Positions 23,901 through 32,500 of a stretch of 64,000 nucleotides of DNA are shown in pieces. This stretch comes from Roseovarius sp. MMSF_3281 (GTDB taxonomy: Bacteria; Pseudomonadota; Alphaproteobacteria; Rhodobacterales; Rhodobacteraceae). Position 1 is the stretch's first letter; each line of letters opens with the position of its first letter. Where the stretch lies: positions 1 through 64,000 of the forward strand of contig NZ_JASHIM010000012.1 in NCBI RefSeq assembly GCF_030733685.1, written 5' to 3'. Below the pieces are notes generated by a model that saw nothing but the letters and a program-made list of their open reading frames with translations, did no database searches and had not been told where the DNA came from. A program made the position numbers and the translations under genes.

Positions 23901-26212
23901 CGGGCAATATCATCTCCTACGAGGAATACCTGCCCTTCGGTCAACGCGCCTTTGCCGCGGGCGACAATGCCCGCGAGGTGGCGCTCAAGCGTTTCGGCTT
24001 CATCGGGCGCGAACGCGACGATGCCACCGGGCTGCACCATATCGGGCAGCGCTACTATGCAAGCTGGCTCTGTCGGTGGATTTCTCCCGATCCGGCGGGC
24101 GACGAGGATGGCCCGAACCTTTATATCTACGCGCAATGCAACCCGATCACCTATCTTGACCCCACCGGCCTGCAAACCACCGGCAGCGGCGAACGGGGCA
24201 AACGCATCCCGGTCGAAGTGGCCGAAACGCCCGACGCGGTGATCAACGCGATCATCGGTCTGAGAACCTCCAACCCCGAGCGTTTCAGGGAACTCAAGGC
24301 GCTCTATGACGCCAGGAATTTCGCCTATTTCATCGACACGCAGGGCACCGTGCACATGGGCAGCAAATCCGAGATGGCGGCGCTTGTCGAACGCAAGCTG
24401 GCCGCTGGCGAAGACGTGCAGGTGGCCACCGCCCCGGGTGGGTCCAACGATGGCACCGGCACCGGCGATGGCACGGGCGACCCCAATGACGACACCGACC
24501 CCGAGGATACCTCCGACAGCACCGACCCCGGTGCCAACACCTCGGGCGGCGGCGGCGAAGGCGACGACAGCCAAGAGGCCAAGGACGGCAAGAAAGACGG
24601 CGCCGACCTTTCCCAAGGTGATGACGATGGCACCGGGGCGGACACCACCGGCAAGGATGGGGAAGGCAAGGCCAGGAACGGCAGCGACCAAGGCGATGAC
24701 GACGGCACCGGAAGCAACCCATTGTCCGAAAGCAACGGCGACGGCGGCGGCGGCACCTCGGACGACGCCAACGCCCATGGTTTGGGCGACACGGGCACGG
24801 GCCACGGTGCGGGCAAAGGTGACCCCGTCAAAACCGGTAGCGGCAAGGGCGGCGAGCACACGCGCCCCGGCGCCAGCGGCAGCGGGCTGGGCGATGCGCA
24901 TAAACCCGGCGGCAGCGCCGAGGGCAAGAAAGGCGGCAAGGGCAACGGCACCGGCACCGACCCCGAGGCCAACGGCACCCTGCCCGATGGCGAAAAGGGC
25001 GGCACCGGCAAAACCCCCGGCGGCCAACAGGGCGGTCAGGAAGGGGGCATGGCCGGCGGCAGCCTCAAGGGGTCGCTCAATGGGCACCCCGACGGCGCGG
25101 CCACCGGCGAAGGCAAGGGCACGGGCGGCGAACGCAGCACCGGCAGCGGCAACGCCGGGCCGCAAACCGGCGGGGCAAATGGCAAGGGCGGCGCCAGCGG
25201 CGACGCCAACAAGAACAAGACGCCGGGCCAAAGCGGCGACGAAGGCGGCGGCGGTCAGAAACCGGCCACCGTCATGGACAAGGTGGTCAAATACGCGGGC
25301 TACTGGAACCTTGAATTTGGCGGCGACAAGAAAGGCGGCGAATCCGGCGGTATCCCCGGCGGCATGGGCAGCCTGAACCTCGGCGCATGGGGGCAGGGGC
25401 TTTACGTGGCGTTGACGGTGGTGGATATCGCCCTGACGGTGGTGACCCTTGGTGGCTTGGCGGCCATCAAGACCGGCCTGAAAGTGGCGGTCAAAGCAGG
25501 GGTGAAAGCCCTGACAACACTGGGCCGCAAAGCCGCTAAAAACCTGTCGGTCAAAGGGCTGAGGCAACTCTCGGCCAAAGGCGCGAAACAAATGAGCGTC
25601 TATGCCGACAATCTCTTCAAATGGGTGGCCGGCGATTATGCCCTGCAAGGCAAGTTCTACAATTGGGCCATGAGCAAGGGCGGATGGCGTGCCGCCATGG
25701 CCGACAGCGCCGTGGGCCGCTGGCTGCTTTACGGGATTACCCCCGGGGCCGGGGCCTCGCCGACCGGGGGCGGCAAGTTCCTTGGCTTCTGGCCCTATGT
25801 GAAAACCACGATCACCAATACCGCCACCCGTCTGCCCAACAAACTGGACGGCGGCGCGCACGAGGCCTTCCATGCCTTCACCAACCTGGTGGCCTGGCCG
25901 GTCAAGCAATTCATGTGGAAAACCCCGAAAGGACAGCCGGTTTTCGCCATCCTCAGCCAATTGGATGAAATGGGGGCCTATGCCGCGGGACGGCTGGCCA
26001 CGGGCCGCTTGCATGCCTTGCCGATGGTGCCGTTGAATGCCCTGCACTCGACCTACCAACTGTATTTCCAGATTGGCGGACAATCCATGGCCCGCAAGGC
26101 CATGGGATGGACCGCCGCAGGAATGGCCGGGCTGGGCGGGGTTGCCTATGGCGCCTACCGCTACTTGACCGGCGACGATGAAAAACCCGCCGCCGCGGCA
26201 GGCGCACCATGA
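17906..26212 (+). CDS. Fused TcB-TcC insecticidal-type toxin complex protein (SpvB/RHS) with putative metallopeptidase C-terminus
   Basis: Encodes 2768 residues. Residues 1-340 form an SpvB-like domain (LDFDLPEGRNGLQPTLGLSY). FG-GAP/VCBS propeller repeats span about 375-690 (GDFDGDGNMDAV, DMTGDGRADL). TcdB middle regions run to about 960, and RHS/YD repeats to the core end. The RHS cleavage region has Asp2062 (WISPDPAG) and Asp2085 in YLDPTGL, predicting autocleavage near Leu2089. The C-terminal 679 residues comprise a short domain, a low-complexity linker (about 2176-2452), a hydrophobic segment (about 2490-2525), and a tail with H2652-E-A-F-H2656 and E2688, consistent with a zinc peptidase. 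In known Tc systems B and C form a cocoon that docks on TcA and releases the cargo. Canonical loci encode B and C separately. No signal peptide is seen. Confidence 0.92.
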   Translation: MSGSSNFSPSNLALSYQVSADRFTGSAQVSLDFDLPEGRNGLQPTLGLSYASSRLQGAFGRGWVLMGLPVITVDSSDHLPRYDQSDGYTATLGGSLVPRRDAAGRAVARTEAGFRVEAFIAQENNSRIRFERWVEIATGAVHWRSRDTTDAVTVYGRDPEAGTCIADPAQPRHIYQWLPELTVNARGDAIWYQYLSEDLRGGAGGRLADRARRGALAQRYLKSVHWVNTTPAQDADAFDPATSGWAFQLVFDYGDHAPDAPGPVPDRAWPARPDPFSTCTAGFDLRTWRLCQRALLFHQFDALGPQPVLTRSIAFDYDERSSGTLLTGVTKTGWREGASRAMPPLRFDYTQPSIADTFAAVPAPLQATAPGGLSNAKTLLADLYGEGLPGLLQDDPAGWFFQRNLGGGRFAPPVCVQSRPAHSLAAISLGDFDGDGNMDAVAYAGQGAGHYTFDRSKGEWSAFHPFDEMPALGSLAGLQRLDMTGDGRADLVVRDGEGLRYYEARGRAGYAPQAQRTRLSEAAAQGPTGAPPLGSDPANDYLFADMTGDGLQDQVLVRSGMIAYWPGLGGGRFGVPVVMENAPVLDTAGGFALDRILLADLDGAGTADLILLGEGEVRIWTNEAGNGWSAPRILSGLPMIDTKSTVEVADIMADGRLSLVWTEVRPGRIATWQSLPLSGAVPPGLMRELRNGMGRCDRLEYGHSAQHYLRDQGSDRAWDTSLPSHLVTVDRVITEDLITGTLYETQLRYRNGAYDGRSRSFAGFGEVEVVTADFLHTGGDDLPVSEPLMTRAFYDHGQGDPAQARYWQGDPQEIKVPAFHFERPPGAPVPDMETLQDARKCLRGRVLREETYAIGADGPAPVPMSVNQSGFALRMEQPPAAAAALRNRRRPQDRAVLACFDRESSAALYHGVADDPRESHAFILHRDDHGADTLVATLCYPRRAGQPVEDTGQSTLTCEITRKTLHHADEDALLSLNLLREQEEFVLPGLAAPARGWFRFDELAALVDTALADPLEFAAPPVPNRALRSHWSRQIHYDAAGLPADFDRPQDIAQPPRLHHAESAVFSDLFATTHYGGSIGPRLTDLGHWQRDGHWWRATPVLTYLEAAGFFRATGHILPDGRRTTNGFDAAHLFAVAMTDPFGAVATSVIDYHALAPRRSESPTGAWSETVFDPLGIPLRAAHGGSVVDDTGTPQPWGFDPPPAGPVPDLATALADPAGALGAASQLMIYDLEAFERDGSPPVQLSILAGDLRHDGQGAAQAMGHLRVEVLYHDGYGEVLSGKQRVEGGPAIHRDAQGDVVLAADGTPDLQDAAQRWSTNGWVQRNQKGEPIRAYEPYFSDRPDYEADEVLQQFGQPTEQYFDAFGRVVRRLLPGGAMERSDYGAWGERHFDANDTVDQSAWRLSRDILPADHPDRRALDGSLPHAGTPVERIFDATGAQVRLREDGGAAGLREMRSLYDHYGDITRVIDARGVETSRHVHDMQGRKITEWLADAGQTRALFDDRDNAVELTLANGTIRHTRFDATDRIVAVDVDTGAGLRRVETVSYADDHTDADTLARNLLGMAVITRDDAGEHRLLDALPTGQPTRSSMQLLADAEAAPDWTGAVALEADVFTTRMHHDAFGRPLSEERPDGTRLRAAYTDGGHLAALSVATLDGQVPETEILGDARYNVEGQREFARLGNGVELTRSYDPDTRLVRRIEARRPAAGARVRLIQNLNYTYDPVGNITACHDLAHDPAGGGASAFFRTAPAVSAARFYTYDPFYRLTRCEGRAHNALTAGPTPQAGFALSDGSATERFSQTYEYDLSNNLERLRHTGTLSNFTQDFWIDAASNRSRPALGADGLPHANPQADFAASGEVQRMDHIARLEWRHDQRLARAVVIDRADQGLPDDDEVYLYDGDGNRLRRITRRMLAGGIIERTEVTYLPGAQRRRIFRDDRMILERFTTTLSDGLSDIAELYRWTLDSGARETDDVTAHRLRYTLGDHLGSASLRLDETGNIISYEEYLPFGQRAFAAGDNAREVALKRFGFIGRERDDATGLHHIGQRYYASWLCRWISPDPAGDEDGPNLYIYAQCNPITYLDPTGLQTTGSGERGKRIPVEVAETPDAVINAIIGLRTSNPERFRELKALYDARNFAYFIDTQGTVHMGSKSEMAALVERKLAAGEDVQVATAPGGSNDGTGTGDGTGDPNDDTDPEDTSDSTDPGANTSGGGGEGDDSQEAKDGKKDGADLSQGDDDGTGADTTGKDGEGKARNGSDQGDDDGTGSNPLSESNGDGGGGTSDDANAHGLGDTGTGHGAGKGDPVKTGSGKGGEHTRPGASGSGLGDAHKPGGSAEGKKGGKGNGTGTDPEANGTLPDGEKGGTGKTPGGQQGGQEGGMAGGSLKGSLNGHPDGAATGEGKGTGGERSTGSGNAGPQTGGANGKGGASGDANKNKTPGQSGDEGGGGQKPATVMDKVVKYAGYWNLEFGGDKKGGESGGIPGGMGSLNLGAWGQGLYVALTVVDIALTVVTLGGLAAIKTGLKVAVKAGVKALTTLGRKAAKNLSVKGLRQLSAKGAKQMSVYADNLFKWVAGDYALQGKFYNWAMSKGGWRAAMADSAVGRWLLYGITPGAGASPTGGGKFLGFWPYVKTTITNTATRLPNKLDGGAHEAFHAFTNLVAWPVKQFMWKTPKGQPVFAILSQLDEMGAYAAGRLATGRLHALPMVPLNALHSTYQLYFQIGGQSMARKAMGWTAAGMAGLGGVAYGAYRYLTGDDEKPAAAAGAP

Positions 26213-26520
26213 GTGCGCCGGGCCTCAACCGGGTCAGCGCCAAGGCGCAAGCGGCCAGATTGGCCCGCTTGGCCAAGGCCGGGCAACTGGTGCAACTCGG
26301 CGCGATAAAAGGCGGCCGGGTTTTGCATACGGGCTGCGGTTTCGGGCCGGAATTCTGGCTTTTGCCGGATGGGGCCGATCCCGACAGCATCGCTTTCGAT
26401 AGCCAAAACGCCGCGCCCATCGGTGCCGCGCTTGTTTGCGACGGGCTCGACCCCGTCACCACCCCGGAGGCCCTGCGCGCCCGGGGGGCCGAGATAACCA
26501 TGCGCATTCCACAGCTTTAG
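26209..26520 (+). CDS. Small unknown protein translationally coupled to the TcB-TcC gene
   Basis: Encodes 103 residues from ATG 26209, which overlaps the toxin stop (ATGA). It has a basic, Ala-rich N-terminal helix (SAKAQAARLARLAKAGQLVQ), then GGRVLHTGCGFGPEFWLLPD and a C-terminal part ending in ITMRIPQL. No signal peptide or membrane span is visible, so it is probably cytosolic. I do not recognise the family. Its position directly behind a toxin domain is where polymorphic toxins carry immunity genes, although Tc toxins usually lack them. Alternatives are a chaperone or cargo-loading factor. It is followed 34 bp later by the TcA gene, so the three form one operon. Confidence 0.7.
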   Translation: MSAPGLNRVSAKAQAARLARLAKAGQLVQLGAIKGGRVLHTGCGFGPEFWLLPDGADPDSIAFDSQNAAPIGAALVCDGLDPVTTPEALRARGAEITMRIPQL

Positions 26521-26554
26521 GACGGATCGCGCCAATACATTTGGGAGACTTGTC

Positions 26555-29500
26555 ATGCCGGAAGAAATTCTTGATCTCAAGGGACTGCGCGAACTGGCCA
26601 AGAAACGTAACCTCTCGGTGGCCGAAGCGGCCCGCGAAGGCGTGACCAAAACCGTCTTGGCCGAAGTGCGCAGGCAGCAGGTTCTCGGCTCCCTCGAAGC
26701 GGTCCCCGATGCGCTGCGCGCCCGGATCAAGGAAATCTCGGATAGCGAGATTCTGGAGCGCAAGGCCAGCGAGGCGATCGCCGATGCCATCAAGACCGCC
26801 GATATCGAAGACAGCGAGAAAGCCCGGCTAGAGGCCGATTTGTCGACCACGGGCATTGCCGAACGCCTGGCCGGGCTCGATACCGGTAACCAGGACGCAA
26901 AACTGGATGACATGCCCTTTTTGCGCCGCGAACTGGACCGCTCGCGGGTGGCGGCGCTGGCCGATCTGGCCGATCTGTCCGATGACGGGGCCAAGGCGCT
27001 GCTGGAGCGTGTGCCGTCGCTTGAATCGCTGTCGGATCAACGGGTTGGCAGCTTGGCGATCGAAGGCAAGCTGAACAAGGAAGACGCCAAGCGGCTGGGC
27101 CTCCTGTCCGGCTTCGCGCAGCTTTTGGGCGACGATATCGCGGCGGTCGAACGTGTCGCCAAGACACAGGTCAAGGCGCTGGGCCGCAGGCCCGAAAAGC
27201 TGCAGGACCTGTTGTTCGCCAGTGACCGGGAACTGGCCAAAACCACCGCGGCCGAGTTGCTTGAAAAAGACCCCGAGGGCGCCAGGGCCAAGGCCGATTC
27301 AATCCGCCACCGTATCGAAGAGCGGTTTCCCGATACCGGCCTCCGGGCGCGTTTGACCGCCCCGAAAAAAGAGCAGATCAGCAAAGGCTATGCATCCATC
27401 CGCGACCTGCTCAAGCAAAACCCCGAGGCGCTCTTTGATCCCGATCTGCCCGCGCGTCTGGACGACAAGGAAAAGGCGGCCCTGTCCGAGGTTCGCGCCA
27501 CGGTGGGGGCCTACCCCGGCCTTGAGCTTGAAAAGATCGCCCAATCCGGCGAGGCGGCAAACCGCGTCGCCGCCCGGATCGGTGAACGCCTCGCCGTGTT
27601 CGACAGGTTCCTTGAGAAAAACGGCGACATGGACTTGATGCAGCTTGACCTGATGCCGGGGTCCGACGACCTGCGAAAACTTGACTTCGACGGCCTCGAC
27701 GCCAAGGACCAAGCGGCGGTCCTGACCGTGCTCAAGGCCCGGACCCGCGCCTACAAGGTGGGCGGCACCGTGCGCAACGCCGCCGCGCTGATGCAGGGGG
27801 GCTTTCATTCCGCCGTGGCCGTCGCGGCCAGTGACCCGATGACCGTCGCAAGCCTGACCGGCATGCCGATGGTCGAGGCCGAGATGGTCTATGCCCGCGC
27901 CCGCGACACCCGCCTGACGGTGACCAACCTCGTCGCCACCCTCGCCGATGAATTGATCTGGCAACCCGGCGGTTACACATGGCTGCCCACCCCGCCCGAG
28001 GATGTCACCGACGGCCTGAAACAGCTGCCCGGCTACGAAGACCTGTTCGGCGATCAAAGCTTCTGCGACTGCGCGCATTGCGATTCGATCCTCAGCCCGG
28101 CGGCCTATTTCGTCGACCTGATGAATTTCGTCGATGAAAACGTCACCAAGAAGGAATTCACCGGGGCCAAGGCCAATCATGCGCTCAAGCTGCAGAACCG
28201 GCGGCCCGATCTGTGGACAACGCCGCTGACCTGCGACAACACCCATGATCTGGTGCCCACCCTCGGCATCATCAACGGCATCCTTGAAACCGCCATCGCC
28301 CAACGCGCCGATGCCGGGATCGACATCTCCGACCGTGACGCGGTGCACGACAAGGTCTATGGCGATGACCTGCCCGCCGCCACCCGGTCTTTCGTCACGC
28401 CCTTCGTCCTTGGCGCGGCCGAAGCCGATGAATATGTCACCGATTTCGATACCGACCGGGCCGAGATCATGGGCCTGATCCGCCCCGACGCCCCCAACGA
28501 CGTGGCCAACGCGGCGGCGCTTCTGCTGTCGATGCCCGCCTACGGGATGATCACCACGGCCCGCAGCCAATGGGGTTTCCTCGAAGCGCTTTACCGGATG
28601 GAGTTTCCCCGCTCTGGCAATACCGCCGATGCTTTCGATGTACAGGACATCATGGCCGGAATGGAGATCGGCCGCGATGACTTCGGTGCGCTGGTCGAAA
28701 CCGATTTCGTCCAAGGCGGCGGCAATATCCGCATCCGTGCCCAGAAACGCGCGCCCTCCAGCGTGCAGAATGATATCGAGCGCGTCACCGGCATGACCCG
28801 CGCCATGTTGGACCGGGCGCATCGCTTCTGGCGGCTGGCGCAGGCCATCGGCTGGGATCCGGCCACGCTGGACGCGGTGATGACCCGTGTGGGCGGCGGC
28901 CTGACCGATGCCGCCATTGCCCGGGTACTGCGCGTGGCGCATACCGCCGATGCGCTTGGCCTTGATCCCGATCAGGCCCTCGCGCTGGGCGGTGACATCC
29001 CCCGGATCGCCATGGGCCATCACGACAGCGCGCTGATGGACCGGCTGTTCAACGAAACCCTGCGCACCGATGGGGCGGTGGCCTTTCCGGCCCCGGCGCT
29101 GCGCTTTGTCCATCCCGGATTGCGCAACGATGCCTCCTTGCCCGATGCAGGCCCCAATGCCGGGGTCTTCATTTCGCAACGCATGCGCATGGCCTTCGGC
29201 ATCAGCGAGGAAGACCTGCTTGCGCTGATCGTCAACCTTGCCCCGGCCCTTGGCTTTGATCCCGAAGCCGCCGCCGAACAGGATCGCGGTTTCCTGCTGA
29301 CGGCGGAGGCGCTGTCGCTGCTCTATCGTCATGCCCTGTTGGCCGAGGCGCTGGGCCTTGAAATCCCCGGTCTTTTCATGGCCATCCGCATCGCCACGGG
29401 GGCCTCTGCCGTCACCACGCCCGATCACGTGACGGCCCTGCTGGACTTTGCTGAGCGGGCCGAAACCATGCCCTTCGATCTGCCTGTCGTGGCGGCCTTG

Positions 29501-32500
29501 ACGGGGGTGGCGACCGATCCGGCGGAGGACGGGGAATTCTTTGATCCCACCGCCCTGACGGCGCATGTGGTCGCCGCCATCGCCGATGGCGAACGCGGCC
29601 TGTTCGCGCCCACGGTCTTTGCCTATCTCGATGGCGTCAGCGAGGATCAATCCCGCGCCATAACCCGCGCCAACGAAAGCCTTTTCGACAGCGCCGAGCG
29701 TGACATGCTGCGCCTGAAGCCGGGGGTCGGCCTTGCGCCTGCCATCACCGCCCCGGCGGCGGGCTTTCCCAGCGGTGTGACCGAGGCGGATTTGCAGGCG
29801 GTGCTGGACGGGTTCAACCTGCGGCGCATCCTACCCGAGGAACTGGCCCTCGCGCTTGACGTGCCACAAGACAAATTCGATGCGCTGGCCACCTTGGCGG
29901 GGGCCGATTTCACACAGGCCAGCGTGATCGACGCGGCCAGCGGCGGGTCCGCCGGGCCGCTTGAAACGGCGCTGGCCCGCATGCGCCGCCCCATCGCCGC
30001 CCTCGCCGATGATGTCATCACGGCCGAACGGGTGCGGTTTGTCGATACCAACCGGGCGCTTTTCGCCTTGGCAAACCCGGTCGCGGTCTGGACCCGTGCC
30101 AGCGTGGGCGCCATCGCGGGCTATATCGACGCCCTGCAAGACGGCGATGGTGACGACCACGCCGAGGCGGTCGAGGCGGTTCTGGCCGCCCATACCGCCG
30201 CCAATGGTTTCGCCGCCGCCGACACCGGCCAATTCGCCCGCGCCACGGGGGCCGATATCGCCACGGTGCGCGTCTTCGAAGCCGCCGCCAGCCTGCCGGA
30301 TTTGGCGGTGCCCGCCCTGACGCATATGCGCCGGATCGTCGCCTTCGCCGAGGACCGCCATCTGGGGGCCGATGTCATGGCCCTGCTGGCCTCCGAGACC
30401 GCCGAATCCCTGAAAGAAGGGGCCGAAAGCCTCAAGGCGGCGCTGCGCCTGCGGCTGGGCGACGAGGCGGCCTTTGCCTCGGCCTCCGAGGCGCATGAGG
30501 ACGCGCTGCGCGGCAAACGCCGCGATGCGCTGGCCGACAGGATGATCCGCGATTCCGCCGGGCGTTTTGCAAGTCGCGGCGACCTTTACAACTACTACCT
30601 CATCGACCCGGATATGGAGGGCTGCGCGCGCACCTCTCTGGTGGTTTCGGCCATCGGTTCGCTGCAAAGCTACGTGCACCGCGTCGTGCTCAACATGGAG
30701 CAAGACCGCCGCGCCGCGAATGCCGCGGATCACGTCCATATCAGCCCCTCGCGCATCCCCGCCGATGAATGGGAATGGCGCAAGAATTACCGCGTTTGGG
30801 AGGCCAACCGCAAAGTCTTCCTCTGGCCGGAAAACTACATGCTGCCCGAACTGCGCGACAACAAGACCCCGCTGTTCGAAACGCTGGAAAAAACCCTGCT
30901 GCAACAGGATGTCACCGAACAAACCGTTCTGGATGCCTATGGGGCCTATATGCGGGGCTTCGAAGAGGTGGCAAACCTGCGCATCGCCGGGGCCTATCAC
31001 GAACATGTCTGGTCGGACGGGCAGGACGTGATGCATGTCTTCGGCTGCACCGCCGACGATCCGCCCGGCTATTATTACTGGACCATCCACAACCTGACCT
31101 TCGGCAAGATCCTCGACAATCGCCGGGTGACCTATTCGGCGCGGCGCAAGATCGACGTGGCCATCCCGGTGCGCGATGTCTCGCCCTTCATGTACAACAA
31201 CCGGCTGCATCTGTTCTGGCTGGAAACCAGCACCGCCTCGCGCAGCGAGGTGGAAGGCGGCGAAAACAAGTTCCGTGGCTACAAGCACACCTTCAAGATG
31301 ATGTTCACCTTCCTGCGCCTCGACGGCACATGGGCCACGCCGCAACAGCTCCGGCTTGAACCAAACTGGATCCTGCGCGAGGGCGGCGTGCTGCTTGAAG
31401 GCCGCTTTGCAAAGAATCCCCCCTCGTCGTCCCTTATCCCCAGTTTCTCCGATGAACTGATCCCGCACAACGACTACCACGAAGGTTACCGCCTGAACGC
31501 CCCGGCATGGCAAAAGGTCTATCCCGGTGTGCTTGACGGGGAACTGTTCCTCAGCCTCGGCGCACGGCACGTCCCCTATCACGTCGATCTTTACGAACGC
31601 CGCGCCATGGCCCCCACCGACGATCAGAAGGAAAGGATGGCCTCCGCCTGGGGGCGCAATCGGCAGGCGATGCACATGCGCGGGTCCTCGGATCGGCCGC
31701 GCCTCTACGAACAGGCGATGCACTGGCAACCGGGACTTTTCCCGGCCCCGGTCGGCGCGCGGCTCGACTTCGTGAAATCCCGCCGCGCGCTTGATCGCAA
31801 CCTTCTGGCCAGCGGGTTCAACAAGAATATCGCGCGCGATATCCGCGATGACCTGAATTTCTTCGGCAGTGACCTGGGCGCGTCGGTTGCGCGGGTCAAT
31901 ACCCCCGATCCGCATCTCGTCGTGCCGCAATCGGATTTCGGCTTTCCCTGCCTGTTCGTGCAAAAGCAAAGCGATGTCAGCTTCTTCAGTTACAACTTCA
32001 ACAGCTCCGCCCGCCCCTACGAGGCCCGCCGCATCGGCACCACCGTCCTTAACGAGTTAAGCCGCACCCTGTTCTACGGCGGGGTGGATGCGCTGCTCGA
32101 TAAAAGGGCGCAGGCCGATTTCAAGGAAAAGGCCCACCTGGTCACCAGCAGCAACATGCGCACCCGGCTGCGCGGCACCACCAGCGGCCTTGACTACGCA
32201 GGCCCCCTTGGCACCTATTTCCGCGAGATTTTCATGTATATCCCGGCGCTTCTGGCCGGGCACCACAATGCACGCGGGGATTATTCCGCCGCGCAGGGCT
32301 GGTACCAGACCATCTTCGACCCCACCGCCAAGTTCGACAGCGGCGTCGATCTGGCCGGCCTGTCGGACAGCGCCCGCAAACAGGCCGAGCGCGATCGCGT
32401 CTGGCAATATGCCGAGTTCCACGGCATGGCCCCGCCGACCCTGCGCAGCATCCTCACCGATGAAGACGCACAAGAGGCCTACCGCAAGGATCCCTTCAAC

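Noticed and set aside
24427..25262. CRISPR-like or tandem DNA repeat array in the GGC-rich linker DNA.
   Set aside because: Short G/C-rich codon repetition only; no regular repeat unit and spacers.
24306..25376. 356-codon forward frame inside the toxin linker region.
   Set aside because: A frame-shifted reading of the low-complexity linker that gives a Pro/Ala/Thr-rich product; the toxin frame continues uninterrupted through it.
21578..26083. 1501-codon reverse-strand frame opposite the TcB-TcC gene, and a similar one opposite TcA (29831-31969).
   Set aside because: Antisense shadows of the toxin genes; compositions are Gly/His/Ala-rich with no domain pattern.
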